The position numbers were made by a program, and so were the translations under genes. Under the pieces are notes generated by a model. The model was not told the DNA's origin and ran no database searches. It saw only the letters and a list, made by a program, of their open reading frames with translations. A DNA stretch of 64,000 nt from assembly GCF_963665245.1 (NCBI RefSeq), contig NZ_OY762269.1:744001-808000 (forward strand), in the 5' to 3' direction. The stretch comes from an uncultured Paludibaculum sp. (GTDB taxonomy: Bacteria > Acidobacteriota > Terriglobia > Bryobacterales > Bryobacteraceae). Positions 1 to 9,082 of this stretch are shown here, one piece after another (position 1 is the stretch's first letter; each line of letters begins with the position of its first letter).

Positions 1-270
1 TTCCGGCTTGCTCTTCAACGATCCGCCGTAGCAGAAGAAGGTCTTGTGCGCCTCCTTCGAGTAGATGGCAATGGGCGCGTGTTGCTGCGGGTAGGTTGCG
101 AACCCGCCGCTGTACTTGTAGACATACTTGTCTTTGGAGGGCTGGTTGAAGTACCAGATGCCCCGATAGCCGTCGTCCTTTGCTTGGGTGTTGCCTTCGG
201 CGCGCCCCAATCCAATCAGAGCGGGTCCACCCGCCAGAGCGCCGGTAAGTAGCTTTCTCCTGTTGAGCAT
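1..270 (-). CDS. BNR-4 repeat family secreted protein, N-terminal part
   Basis: This gene runs off the left edge, so only its first 90 codons are present. The start at 268-270 opens with MLNRRKLLTGALAGGPALIG, an arginine-containing, glycine-rich leader like a Tat signal. The mature start carries the motif DGYRGIWYFNQPS and then YKYSGGFATYPQQH, which I recognise from the BNR-4 group of secreted beta-propeller-like proteins, often annotated as putative neuraminidases or glycoside hydrolases. It would act outside the cytoplasm on an unknown, probably glycan, substrate. The catalytic part is outside the window, so enzymatic activity cannot be judged. The family call is from memory of the motif. 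Confidence 0.7.
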   Translation of the reverse strand, partial: MLNRRKLLTGALAGGPALIGLGRAEGNTQAKDDGYRGIWYFNQPSKDKYVYKYSGGFATYPQQHAPIAIYSKEAHKTFFCYGGSLKSKPE

Positions 271-349
271 AAGTCCCGAGAGTGTCGATAGCTGGACTTT
301 ATCATGCGCTCTCGGACCTAGCCAAGCAATGCCTTGGTGCGCAACGTGT

Positions 350-2977
350 TCAGGCGCAATGCAGGCGGCGGGCCGCGTCCACCCGCGAGGCGCGCCATGC
401 CGGAATGGCGGCCGAGGCGACAGCGATCGCCGCTACCGCCAGACCGGCGAGGGCCAGCGTGCCCGGGTTTCTCGCCGGAATGCCGAATACAAAATCCGTC
501 AGCACGGTGGCGGCCAGCCAACTCCCGGCGCCACCCAGCACGACACCAGTCAGGGCAAGGCGCAGCGCGTGCCCGCTCGTCCAACTCAGTATCGACGCCG
601 GAGTCGCGCCCAGGGCCAGCCGAATGGCAATCTCGGCCTCCCGCACGCTCACCCAGTAGTTCAACAAGCCGTAGATGCCCACCGCCGCCAAGGCCAGAGC
701 CAAGCCCGCAAAGAGCCCCAGTAGGAGCGTGATGAATCGCCGCCGCTCCAGTCCGTTACGCAGATTCTGTTCCATGACGGTCAGCCGCTGTACGGGTAAG
801 TCGCGGTCCAGTTGGCCCACCCGAGTGCGAATGGCCGAGGCAGGCAGAGAGGGGTCACCCGCTGTACGGATCATGACTGCCATCGCCTCGTCGGTCTGCT
901 GCGAGAACGGCACATAGATCTCGGGCCGCGTCTGGCTATCCAACCCATCCTGGCGAACATCCCCCACCACGCCGGCAATTTCCAGCAACGGCCCGTCGAT
1001 ATAGGGCCCGCCCACCTTGATTTGATGCCCCACGGCGGACCCTGTCGGCCACCACTGGCGGGCAAAGGTCTCGTTCACAATCGCCACTTTGGGACCCGTG
1101 TGAACGTCCACACCGGAGAACACACGGCCCTGCCGGACGGGCACGCGCATGGTCTCGAAGTACGTCGGGGTGACCGAGTTGAACAGTGCGATGGGCACTT
1201 CGTTACGAGTCGGCACGGGCTGTCCCGGGATTGAATAGAACCAGTCCGGGCAGTCGCCGTGACCCGGCGGGCAGCGGATGGCGCTCACTTGGGCGATGCC
1301 GGGGACCGTTCGCAGATTCTCCATCAATGTGTTGTAGAAGTTCTCGCGCGCCTGACGGTCGGCATACTTGCCTTGCGGTAGCAGTAGCTCGAGAGCCAGT
1401 ACATTCCTGGGCTCGTACCCGGGATCTGAATTCTGAGCCGCGGCCAGACTGCGAAGCAGGAGCCCGGACGCGAACGCCAGCACCAGCGTCAGCGCGATCT
1501 CGGAGACAACCAGAGCGCTCCGCACCCTCTGCCGCCGTCGCCCGCCCGATGATCGCGCCGAGTCCTTCAGTGCCGTCGTCAGATCCACGCGACCGGCTGT
1601 GAATACCGGCGCCAGGCCTGCCAGCAGTCCCGTGCCCAGCGTCAGCGCGCAAGCGAATAACAGCACTGGCAGGTCGAGCGCAATCTCCGCCAGCCGGGGA
1701 ATACCCCGCGGCGCAGCCAGAATCAGTGTCCTCAGCGCCCATCCGGCCAACAGGATCCCAGATAGGCCTCCGCACGCCGCCAGGACCAGGTTTTCAGTGA
1801 GCAGTTGGCGAATCAGGCGAGGCCGGCCCGCGCCAATCGCCGTGCGGATGGCCAGTTCGCCGGACCGCGCCGTGTTGCGGGCCAGCAGCAGGCTGGCCAC
1901 GTTGGCGCAGGCAATCAGCAGCACCAGCAGCGCCGCGCCCATCAGCACCAGCAGCATCCCGCGCACCTCGCCCGTCGCCTCCTCGGCGTAGAATCGCCCA
2001 AAGCTGCGATGCGCGTTCTCCGGGCCGGGATCGGCCTCCGCCAGATGGCGCATGATGGTGTCCAAATCGGTCCGGGCTTCGTCCAGTGTCACGCCTGGCT
2101 TCAGCCGGCCCAGGGCGCGAATGGAGCCGTGCTTCGAGCGATCCGTTGTCGAACCGCTGCGGGCGCCCAGCGACAGGTAATAGTCCACCGGCGTCGGTGC
2201 CCAGATCGGAGCGGCCACGCCGGTAACCTCGTACAGTTCACCGTCCAGTCGAATGCTCTTGCCGGCAATTGCGGGATCGCCGCCGAGCTCTTCCGCCCAA
2301 AAGCGATGGTTGAGCACCACGGCGCGATTCGCGCCCGGCCTGTCTTCCGCGTCCGTCCAGAACCGGCCCAGAACCGGCTTCATGCCCAGAATTGGGAAGT
2401 AGCGGCTGGTGACCGCCAAGCCGCGCGTCATCAGCGCCTGGCGCCCGCCGGTCAGGGTTAGGTGCAGGGAATGGTAGGCGGCCATTTCCTCCATGGTGTG
2501 GTTCCCCTGCAGCCAGTTCCGGTAGTTCACCCAGGTGACGCTGATCCCCGTGGCCTTGCCGGTGGATTCTCCCCACCAGACCAATCTCTCCGATCCTGGA
2601 TATGGCAGCGGCTTCAAGACAACCGTGTTCAGCACGCTGAAGATCGCAGTGTTGACGCCAATACCCAGCGCCAGCGTCAGCACGATGACAACGGTCAGCG
2701 CCGGCGTCCGGCGCATCGCCCGCAGAGCATAGCGGACGTCCTGGATTAGGCTTTCCAGGGAAGGGAAGCCCCAGGACGCACGAGCCTCCTCCGCGACGCG
2801 CGTGGGGTTCCCGAAATGCCGCCGCGCGGCATCCAGGGCTTCGCCTTGAGGCAGCCCTCTGGCTGCACGGTCTTCGGCGTCCATTTCGAGATGCGTCTGG
2901 ATCTCCTCGGCCAGGTCGTCAGAGACTCGTTCGCGGCCCGTAATCCACTGTGTCAGGCGGAACCACCACTCGCGCAT
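350..2977 (-). CDS. MacB/FtsX-like ABC transporter permease (acidobacterial duplicated permease type)
   Basis: This is an 875-residue membrane protein. Residues 1-75 form a cytoplasmic prefix (LAEEIQTHLEMDAEDRAARG) typical of large permeases in Acidobacteria. A MacB-type periplasmic core follows, starting at a membrane helix near residue 90 (VVIVLTLALGIGVNTAIFSV). Two FtsX domains follow, one near residues 330-450 and one at the C-terminus (EAEIAIRLALGA). There is no ATPase gene next to it, which is usual for this family. The C-terminus ends RVDAARRLHCA, not the common RVDP-ALRYE tail. A PadR gene ends 4 bases upstream, so the two form an operon. The function is probably export or membrane signalling, with substrate unknown. 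Confidence 0.9.
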   Translation of the reverse strand: MREWWFRLTQWITGRERVSDDLAEEIQTHLEMDAEDRAARGLPQGEALDAARRHFGNPTRVAEEARASWGFPSLESLIQDVRYALRAMRRTPALTVVIVLTLALGIGVNTAIFSVLNTVVLKPLPYPGSERLVWWGESTGKATGISVTWVNYRNWLQGNHTMEEMAAYHSLHLTLTGGRQALMTRGLAVTSRYFPILGMKPVLGRFWTDAEDRPGANRAVVLNHRFWAEELGGDPAIAGKSIRLDGELYEVTGVAAPIWAPTPVDYYLSLGARSGSTTDRSKHGSIRALGRLKPGVTLDEARTDLDTIMRHLAEADPGPENAHRSFGRFYAEEATGEVRGMLLVLMGAALLVLLIACANVASLLLARNTARSGELAIRTAIGAGRPRLIRQLLTENLVLAACGGLSGILLAGWALRTLILAAPRGIPRLAEIALDLPVLLFACALTLGTGLLAGLAPVFTAGRVDLTTALKDSARSSGGRRRQRVRSALVVSEIALTLVLAFASGLLLRSLAAAQNSDPGYEPRNVLALELLLPQGKYADRQARENFYNTLMENLRTVPGIAQVSAIRCPPGHGDCPDWFYSIPGQPVPTRNEVPIALFNSVTPTYFETMRVPVRQGRVFSGVDVHTGPKVAIVNETFARQWWPTGSAVGHQIKVGGPYIDGPLLEIAGVVGDVRQDGLDSQTRPEIYVPFSQQTDEAMAVMIRTAGDPSLPASAIRTRVGQLDRDLPVQRLTVMEQNLRNGLERRRFITLLLGLFAGLALALAAVGIYGLLNYWVSVREAEIAIRLALGATPASILSWTSGHALRLALTGVVLGGAGSWLAATVLTDFVFGIPARNPGTLALAGLAVAAIAVASAAIPAWRASRVDAARRLHCA

Positions 2978-2981
2978 CGAG

Positions 2982-3332
2982 CTAAGCCTCCGGATTCAAC
3001 ACTCGTGTCATCGCTTCGACAAACCGCTGCCACTTCGAGCTCTCCTTGATGAGTTGCTCGCGGCCCGCTGGCGTTAGAGTGTAATACCGGGCCCGCCGCG
3101 CATTCGGCGACACTTGCCACTCCGCACTCAGCCAGCCGCGCTGGAGAAGCCGTTGCAAGGCAGGGTAAAGCGACCCGTTGTCCACCAGAAACTCATGGCC
3201 CGATTGCCGTTCCAGGAACTGCGAGATCCCGTACGCGTGGTTCGGCCCGGCCTGCAGGCTGCGTAGGATCAACACCTCCAGCGTGCCTTGCAGGAACTCC
3301 AGAGGCTCCAGTGGACCATCTACCGTAGTCAT
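2982..3332 (-). CDS. PadR family transcriptional regulator
   Basis: This encodes 116 residues from MTTVDGPLEPLEFLQGTLEV. I chose the ATG at 3330-3332 because a GGAGG lies about 11 bases upstream and the alternative start adds a non-conserved tail. The PadR winged-helix fold is clear: LQGTLEVLILRSLQAGPNHAYGI, then FLVDNGSLYPALQRLLQRGW and the wing RRARYYTLTPAGREQL. Proteins of this type bind their own promoters and are released by a ligand or antibiotic. The permease gene starts 4 bases after this stop, so this protein very likely controls the two-gene operon. Confidence 0.9.
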   Translation of the reverse strand: MTTVDGPLEPLEFLQGTLEVLILRSLQAGPNHAYGISQFLERQSGHEFLVDNGSLYPALQRLLQRGWLSAEWQVSPNARRARYYTLTPAGREQLIKESSKWQRFVEAMTRVLNPEA

Positions 3333-3427
3333 TCTACCTGTATCCTCCGGGCAAACCCGTCCGCTGTCAACAGGCAATCTGGGGGATGAGGCGAATTGTT
3401 ACAGGAGGGCGACCGACAGGCAACACA

Positions 3428-3457
3428 AAAAGGGCAGGTCGCCAGACCTGCCCTTTT
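3428..3457. terminator. Bidirectional hairpin terminator
   Basis: A perfect 13-base inverted repeat, arms 3428-3440 and 3445-3457 with loop GCCA, has an A-run on its left arm and a T-run on its right. It can therefore end transcription in either direction. It lies between the start of the padR operon and the end of the 70-residue gene to its right, which reads toward it. Confidence 0.8.
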
Positions 3458-3484
3458 CGCGAACTTGGTTGGAGAAGACGGTGC

Positions 3485-3697
3485 TTACTTCGCCTTCTTC
3501 TGCTTCTGCTGACCGACGCGGACTTTGAACTGCTTCTGTTGCATTTCTTCCCAGCCCTTCCAATCGAAGCGCTTGGAGGCATCGGCGAGATACTGGTCTA
3601 CGTCCGCACCCTTAGGCAGGACGGCCATCAGGGTTGCTTCCTGGCCGGCGGGGCCGACGAGACGAAAACGGCGGACATTCGGAATCGACATAACCAC
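3485..3697 (-). CDS. Small hypothetical protein, basic C-terminus
   Basis: This open frame has 70 residues, beginning MVMSIPNVRRFRLVGPAGQE and ending in a lysine-rich tail (VRVGQQKQKKAK). I do not recognise a family. Gene-like features are an AT-poor third position, a position just before a strong terminator, and a location directly downstream of the epimerase stop at 3702, on the same strand. It may be the last gene of the photolyase-epimerase transcript. MSIPNV, two codons in, is an alternative start. Confidence 0.6.
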   Translation of the reverse strand: MVMSIPNVRRFRLVGPAGQEATLMAVLPKGADVDQYLADASKRFDWKGWEEMQQKQFKVRVGQQKQKKAK

Positions 3698-3701
3698 TTC
3701 A

Positions 3702-4583
3702 CTATACCAAATCGCTCAGCGCTTCGCCTAGCTCGGTCCTTTGAAACTGGAACCCCAGGTCCAGGGCCGCCTTGGGCAGTACGCGTTGGCTCTCCGTCAG
3801 GATTCCCGCCATCTCCCCATATAGCATCTGCAATGCGATCTGCGGTACCGGGAAGAACGCGGGACGATGCAATGCCTTTGCCAGGGCCTTCGTAAAATCC
3901 TTGTTTTGAATCGGATGCGGTGATACGCCATTCACGGCCCCCTGGACGGCCGGGTTCGATACGGCCCATCCAATCAGCCGGACCAGATCCTGAATATGGA
4001 TCCACGACATCCACTGCCTACCTCCGGCGAGGGGCCCGCCGACTCCGGCGCGAAACGGCGGCAGCATCTTCTGTAGCGCGCCCCCGCGGCCCAGCGCGAC
4101 ACCGGTCCGCAGCTTCACCACGCGGATACCCAGCGCGCGCGCCAGGTCCGCCGTTGACTCCCACTCGCGGCAAACGTCCGGCAGAAAGCCGGTGCCCGGC
4201 TTCGACTGCTCAGTCAGTACCTCGTCCCCGCGTGCTCCATAGAACCCCGTGGCCGAGGCACAGACCAGCACCTGGGGGCGCGGCGACAGCGTAGTCATCG
4301 CTTGTACCAAGTGCCGGGTTCCCTCCACCCGGCTGCGGCGGATCGCCGTCTTCACCGCCGGACTCCAGCGCTGCGCCACCGGCTCACCGGCCAGGTGGAT
4401 CACCGCGTCGGCGCCGAGGAGACTCGCCTCGGGCGGCTGTTCCGCAGCCGGATCCCAGGCGAAATACCCCGGGCGTCCGCCGGCACTCCGGCTGAGAAAC
4501 CGCAATTCGTGGCCTTCCTGGCGCAGTGCCTCGCCAAGCGCGCTGCCCAGAAAGCCGGTAGCTCCCGTCAGTGTGATCTTCAT
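3702..4583 (-). CDS. TIGR01777 family NAD(P)-dependent epimerase
   Basis: This encodes 293 residues from MKITLTGATGFLGSALGEAL. The start at 4583 puts the Rossmann glycine motif (GATGFLG) at the extreme N-terminus, as expected for this short-chain dehydrogenase/reductase subfamily. A more distant start would add 26 unrelated residues. Further family marks are DAVIHLAGEPVAQRW, CASATGFYGARGDE and the C-terminal DUF1731-like segment (ALHRPAFFPVPQIALQMLYGEM). The family is widespread (E. coli YfcH is a member) but its substrate is unknown. The gene follows the photolyase after 7 bases on the same strand, so the two are probably cotranscribed. YfcH-like genes are often found near photolyases, but that pairing is an association, not a proven pathway. 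Confidence 0.88.
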   Translation of the reverse strand: MKITLTGATGFLGSALGEALRQEGHELRFLSRSAGGRPGYFAWDPAAEQPPEASLLGADAVIHLAGEPVAQRWSPAVKTAIRRSRVEGTRHLVQAMTTLSPRPQVLVCASATGFYGARGDEVLTEQSKPGTGFLPDVCREWESTADLARALGIRVVKLRTGVALGRGGALQKMLPPFRAGVGGPLAGGRQWMSWIHIQDLVRLIGWAVSNPAVQGAVNGVSPHPIQNKDFTKALAKALHRPAFFPVPQIALQMLYGEMAGILTESQRVLPKAALDLGFQFQRTELGEALSDLV

Positions 4584-4590
4584 GGCTCTC

Positions 4591-6033
4591 TCAGTGGACC
4601 CGAAACGGATCCTCCCCTGTCTGTTGCAGATGGGCGATCTCCCGCAGGTAGGCATCGACACCGGTCTTGCGCTTCATGCCTGCCAGGTTCATATAACGGA
4701 TCATCCCGAAAATCGGCCGTTCCTGCCACGGCCGGTCGTGTAGGCCGAAACACCACAGGATGTTGGTATACGTGTTGGGATCGCGCCCATCCAGTGCGTA
4801 CCGGTCATGAATGAAGATCATCGTCTCCAGAGCGTCCTGGCAGGTGCGGGACCACTCGATGATTTTCTTGCCCCAGTACATCCGGTAATACCCGTGGATT
4901 TTGCCCCGCAGCAACATCTCCGTCTGGCAGGCGTTCCAGAGCGCATCATGGGTTTCGGCGTGCTCAAATTGCCTCGTCGTGTAGCAGGGCGAGCGCGCGT
5001 CCGCCGCATGCTTTCGCAAAGTCGCCTTGGCCCAGTCCGGCAGGTTGCACAGCGAGTCGGGGTGCTCTACATGACGGGCATAGTTGAACGCCAGTTCGCG
5101 CCGTACAATCAGCTCCTCCAGAAACTCCGACGCGATCAGGTCATGCTCCTTGGCATACGCCGAGGCGGCCAGTGCGATCTCCAGCGAGGAGATCTGTCCG
5201 AAATGCAGGTACGGGCTCATGTCCGAGGTCGCATGAGCCGTGGGTTCGTTCCGTTCTCGCGCGTAGCGCCGCAGATTCTTTTCGAGGAAATGCTTCAGCA
5301 GTTTCTCGGCGGCCAGGCGCCCGCCGGTGTAGGAAATCGACGGCGGCACCGAGTGGTCGATCTGGCACGATGCCACCAGAGCGGGAATGTCTCCGGCGCC
5401 CACTGATAGGTGCCATTCCGGAGTGGTGCCGCCCCAGGCTCGCGCTGGCTTCCTCACAACGCACGGCTCCAGACAGTCCGGCAGCATCTTCGTGATCTTC
5501 GGCCGGATCGTATAGGCGGCGTACTCCCGCTTCTCCAGCGCATTCATCGGTACCACGCAGCTTGAGTCCACTGCCTGGAACGACACCCGGATCTTCCCCG
5601 GCACAGACTCGTTATGGACGGCCGCGATAAACGTGGGATAGTCGTCCGTTACGACGCACGCCGCGCGCTCCGCCAGGCGGTAGAACACGTCGTTGGGGTC
5701 GTCCCGCCTCCGTCGCAGGTAGAAGCAATATCCGATGCCCAACCTGGCCAGCCGCCGCTCAGTCTCCGGCGCACCTTCCAGGATGAACGTGTGGAGCCGG
5801 TCGTTGGCCTCTTTGTACGTGCAGGTCAGCCCCTCGTAGTAGAGCACCGGCAGGCGCAATTCGTCGGCACGTTGGATCGCCCAGGCCAAGGCATGGTTGG
5901 AGTCCACTCTCCGGTTCATCTGTGCCCAATAGAGGACATACTCCGCTCCGTCGCGCACCGGAGCATCATTCAGCGTTCGCACCCGCTGCTCAAGTTTGGT
6001 CGTGACCGCCACTGCCTTTCTGGATGACCGCAA
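4591..6033 (-). CDS. phr: Deoxyribodipyrimidine photolyase, class II
   Basis: This is a light-driven flavoenzyme of about 480 residues that splits cyclobutane pyrimidine dimers in DNA. The class II signatures are clear: YVLYWAQMNRRVDSNHAL at the N-terminus, then SDMSPYLHFGQIS, ELIVRRELAFNYARH, and near the C-terminus HGYYRMYWGKKIIEW and ALDGRDPNTYTNILWCFG. The length matches the family. The start is uncertain: the frame opens at a TTG at 6033, and a GTG seven codons in (near 6012) preceded by AAAGG is as plausible. The downstream epimerase is 7 bases away. FAD binding is expected from the family, and there is no cofactor gene nearby. Confidence 0.93.
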   Translation of the reverse strand: MRSSRKAVAVTTKLEQRVRTLNDAPVRDGAEYVLYWAQMNRRVDSNHALAWAIQRADELRLPVLYYEGLTCTYKEANDRLHTFILEGAPETERRLARLGIGYCFYLRRRRDDPNDVFYRLAERAACVVTDDYPTFIAAVHNESVPGKIRVSFQAVDSSCVVPMNALEKREYAAYTIRPKITKMLPDCLEPCVVRKPARAWGGTTPEWHLSVGAGDIPALVASCQIDHSVPPSISYTGGRLAAEKLLKHFLEKNLRRYARERNEPTAHATSDMSPYLHFGQISSLEIALAASAYAKEHDLIASEFLEELIVRRELAFNYARHVEHPDSLCNLPDWAKATLRKHAADARSPCYTTRQFEHAETHDALWNACQTEMLLRGKIHGYYRMYWGKKIIEWSRTCQDALETMIFIHDRYALDGRDPNTYTNILWCFGLHDRPWQERPIFGMIRYMNLAGMKRKTGVDAYLREIAHLQQTGEDPFRVH

Positions 6034-6162
6034 ACTACGCCTGGCAACAAAAGCGTGTTTGTTACATCCATGCTAGATCCTTTTCGAGCGCCGCTTGCGC
6101 GTCTTTCCACAGCGGGCCACTTTCGAGAAAACAAGACCCGCGCATTGCCAAGGAGATTCAGC

Positions 6163-7941
6163 ATGAGCAAGACAGTATGGGCCTGGTGTGCCTTCATCGG
6201 GGTATCCGCCGCGTTTGGTCAACCGGCGATTGGGAAGAGGAGCATCCGCCCTGCCGCACCCACCGCCTCGTCCGCGGGATTGGCCCGTGGTTCGGCCTTC
6301 CACGTTCTGGGCGACCAACTCGGCCCACTCGACCCCGTCCGCGCCGATATGCCGTATCCCACGGAGATTGAGGGCGTCAAGGTCATCCTCCGGAACAAGG
6401 ACAACGGCATGGAGGTGCGCGCTCTACTCTCCATGGCCGGCGCCTTCGAGATTCACGGCGTCGTGCCCTCTTCGACGGAGCCCGGAGCGTACCTGTTGCG
6501 CGTTGAGACGCCCGGCGGGACGAGTGGCGAGGTGGACGTCAACGTGTCCGATCGGGTCATTGGTATTGTCACCACGACTAACCTGAACGGTGCTCTGGCC
6601 GCGGCCGACATCCTCGTGCCCGATGCCGATCCGCAGCGCCTCAGGATGACCGTGCCGGCGCACCCCACCTCCACCCTCAGCATTCTGGCTGCCGGCTTCG
6701 GGCCCATCAGCAGCGCCGACGGTGAGCCCGCCCAGGAGCAGAATCTGCTCGAAGGAGCCGAACTGTTGGTGGGTGGCGTCGCCATCCCTGTCCGTTATGC
6801 TGGCCGTTATCCGGGCAAGTCCGGCTACGACCGGATTGTGGTCGACCTGCCCGAATCCGGAGTGCCGCTGGGCTGCTATGTCCCTGTCTCCCTCCGCGTC
6901 GGCGAGCAGCTCAGCAACGCCGCATTCCTCTCAATTGCCGGACCCGAAGAGACGATCTGCGATGCCCATGGCGCCCTCTCGCCCGAGGCTATCCAGGCTA
7001 TTGATGCAGGCCAGCAGATTGTCGTCCCGAACTTCCAGATCACTGACAGCGCCACCTCCTTCGACTTCGGCGGTGAGCCCATCGAGTTCCACAGCCGGGC
7101 CGCGAACGGCGCCTTTTATGCCTATTCCAGCTACGAACTGGAGTCCGGCGCCGCATTTATTGGCGCCACGCAGAATGTGAATGGCTGCTCCGTTGTCACC
7201 CTGGAGGGCGGCTCGGACGACTACGAGCCACTGGAAGCCTCCGGCCTCGATGCCGGCGACATCCTCAATCTCAATGGCGATGCCGGCGCTCAGTTTCCGT
7301 TGGATCGCAAACCCACCCTGGTCTACACCGGCGACCTCGGTAGCACCGTCCCTGTCCTGCCTGGGACGTTCAGCCTGGAAGGCAAGGCTCGCAACATGAT
7401 CCGCCAGGCCAAAGCCGCGTCCGCGCGCAAGGCGCCCCGACCGCACGCCGACTTCCCTGTCATTCCACAGGACCTCACCCCCGGCACCTATACGCTCAGC
7501 GGGACCGGCGGCACCGCCATCGACGCGTTCTCTGCCACCGTGGACCTGGGCGCGCCCATCACCTGGACCAATAAACAGGCCATCGACGGCATCGATCGGA
7601 CGAATCCTCTGGAGATCACCTGGACCCCTGGTCCCGAGATCGATGTCGTCACCGTTACGGGTCTCGCCATCGGCCCGGTACCCGATGCGCCCAAGGCTCT
7701 TGGCCGCCTCTTCACCTGCCAGGCTCCGGCCAGCGCCGGTGGGCTCACCGTTGGGGCGGACATTCTCCAACTCATGCCGGTCACCGGTGGTTCTGAGGAA
7801 AGCATGGGCCTTCTCTCGGTTCTCCAGAGCAACACCCCGCCCAATGGCCGCTTCAAGGCGCCCCTTGTAGGTGGCGGCGAAACCCACTACGGCCAGATCG
7901 GCTACACCTACGGCGGCCAGAAGAGCGTTAATTTCCAGTAA
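6163..7941 (+). CDS. Secreted protein with IPT/TIGR03437-like region, function unknown
   Basis: This encodes 592 residues from MSKTVWAWCAFIGVSAAFGQ. The ATG at 6163 is chosen because AAGGAGA sits 7-8 bases upstream and a Sec signal peptide follows directly. Around residues 40-130 there is a beta-sandwich-like stretch (VKVILRNKDNGMEVRALLS). Around 170-270 the pattern VGGVAIPVRYAGRYPGKSGYD and then GCYVPVSLRVGEQLSNAAFL resembles the TIGR03437/IPT domains common in secreted acidobacterial proteins. The C-terminal half has no recognisable motif. The protein is probably extracellular or attached to the outer surface. The radical SAM gene follows 19 bases after the stop and may be cotranscribed. 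No enzymatic residues can be named. Confidence 0.75.
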   Translation: MSKTVWAWCAFIGVSAAFGQPAIGKRSIRPAAPTASSAGLARGSAFHVLGDQLGPLDPVRADMPYPTEIEGVKVILRNKDNGMEVRALLSMAGAFEIHGVVPSSTEPGAYLLRVETPGGTSGEVDVNVSDRVIGIVTTTNLNGALAAADILVPDADPQRLRMTVPAHPTSTLSILAAGFGPISSADGEPAQEQNLLEGAELLVGGVAIPVRYAGRYPGKSGYDRIVVDLPESGVPLGCYVPVSLRVGEQLSNAAFLSIAGPEETICDAHGALSPEAIQAIDAGQQIVVPNFQITDSATSFDFGGEPIEFHSRAANGAFYAYSSYELESGAAFIGATQNVNGCSVVTLEGGSDDYEPLEASGLDAGDILNLNGDAGAQFPLDRKPTLVYTGDLGSTVPVLPGTFSLEGKARNMIRQAKAASARKAPRPHADFPVIPQDLTPGTYTLSGTGGTAIDAFSATVDLGAPITWTNKQAIDGIDRTNPLEITWTPGPEIDVVTVTGLAIGPVPDAPKALGRLFTCQAPASAGGLTVGADILQLMPVTGGSEESMGLLSVLQSNTPPNGRFKAPLVGGGETHYGQIGYTYGGQKSVNFQ

Positions 7942-7960
7942 GCCGCTAGAATGGGACTAG

Positions 7961-9082
7961 GTGAGAGCCTGGAACCGAGCCAAATTGCTATGGGCCTATG
8001 CGCGCGGCCGGACCCGGCTGCGCGCTTTGCCCGTGGAGTACATCGTCGAAACAACGGCGAAGTGCAACATCTACTGCCCGATGTGCCCGCGCGAGACCCA
8101 TCCTCAACCGAAAGAGGATATGACCGACGAGGTCTTCGAGACCCTGGTTCGTCAGGCCTCCGAGACCGGCGAGCACATGATGCTGATCGGTTTGGGGGAG
8201 CCCTTCCTCGACCGCAAGATCTTCGACCGCATCCAATTCTGTGACCACCACGGCATCTCGTCCCTCATCTCCACCAATGGCACCCTGCTGGACGAAAAGG
8301 CCGCGGTCCGTCTGTTGGATACCCCACTCGAGCACATCACTCTCAGTTTCGATGGCTACAGCAAGGAGACGTTTGAGTTCTATCGCAAAGGCGCCAAGTT
8401 TGAACGTGTTCGCGACAACTTCGTGAACCTCTGCCGCCTGAAGCAGCAGCGCAAGTCGAAGCTCCAAGTCGTGGTCCAGATGGTCCGCATGGACGGCAAC
8501 CGCCACGAAGTGGAAGACTTCACCCGATTCTGGCGAGACGTGCCAGGCGTCGACCTCATTCGTATCAAGGAGGACGAAACCAACCTCATGCGGCCCGATG
8601 CCGGTCACGGTGCCGCTGAGTGGACCCACCCCTGCCACTACCTCTGGCGCGGGCCCATGTACGTCAAGCACAACGGTGACGCCTATCCCTGTTGCCAGAG
8701 CTACATGCTCGACGGGGCGCCTGTCGGCAACGTGCTGCAGTCCAGCCTGAGCGACATCTTCGACGGGCCCGAAATGCAGCGCATGCGGCGGCTGCACCTG
8801 GATGGCCGCGCCGGCGAAATCGACATCTGCTCGCGCTGCTGCACCACCATCCCGCACCCGATCCTGGTAGCCGGCAGCCTGCTTTTCCATGGCCGCACCG
8901 TACGATCGCTGCTTCCGCTGGTTGAACGCCTTGTCTACGTGGCCAAGCTGCCCGCCCGCTGGTTGAACCCCCCCAAGCCGGCTGCGGTCAACCGTCAAAG
9001 CCAAGGCACGCCTGAAGCTCCGCTGGTTCAGATTGGCTCCCCACGATCTCACAAACCCTCGGACCTCGACCCGCCGGCGTGA
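7961..9082 (+). CDS. Radical SAM protein with SPASM-type C-terminal cysteines
   Basis: This encodes 373 residues from a GTG start. The radical SAM cluster motif is CNIYCPMC (cysteines at about residues 35, 39 and 42, CX3CX2C). IGLGEPFLDRKIF follows as the SAM-contacting GGE-type segment, and TLSFDGYSKETFE comes next. A second cysteine set (HPCHYLWRGP, YPCCQSYM, ICSRCCTTIPH) matches a SPASM/twitch domain that holds one or two extra iron-sulfur clusters. Proteins like this modify peptides or carbohydrates in the cytoplasm. No precursor-peptide gene was seen beside it. The last 95 bases overlap, antisense, the transposase-like gene on the other strand, so the final 30 residues may be poorly conserved. 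Confidence 0.88.
   Translation: MRAWNRAKLLWAYARGRTRLRALPVEYIVETTAKCNIYCPMCPRETHPQPKEDMTDEVFETLVRQASETGEHMMLIGLGEPFLDRKIFDRIQFCDHHGISSLISTNGTLLDEKAAVRLLDTPLEHITLSFDGYSKETFEFYRKGAKFERVRDNFVNLCRLKQQRKSKLQVVVQMVRMDGNRHEVEDFTRFWRDVPGVDLIRIKEDETNLMRPDAGHGAAEWTHPCHYLWRGPMYVKHNGDAYPCCQSYMLDGAPVGNVLQSSLSDIFDGPEMQRMRRLHLDGRAGEIDICSRCCTTIPHPILVAGSLLFHGRTVRSLLPLVERLVYVAKLPARWLNPPKPAAVNRQSQGTPEAPLVQIGSPRSHKPSDLDPPA

Noticed and set aside
6931..7887. Minus-strand open frame of 318 codons
   Set aside because: It is antisense to the secreted protein at 6163-7941, which has a signal peptide and ribosome site. The antisense frame has neither.
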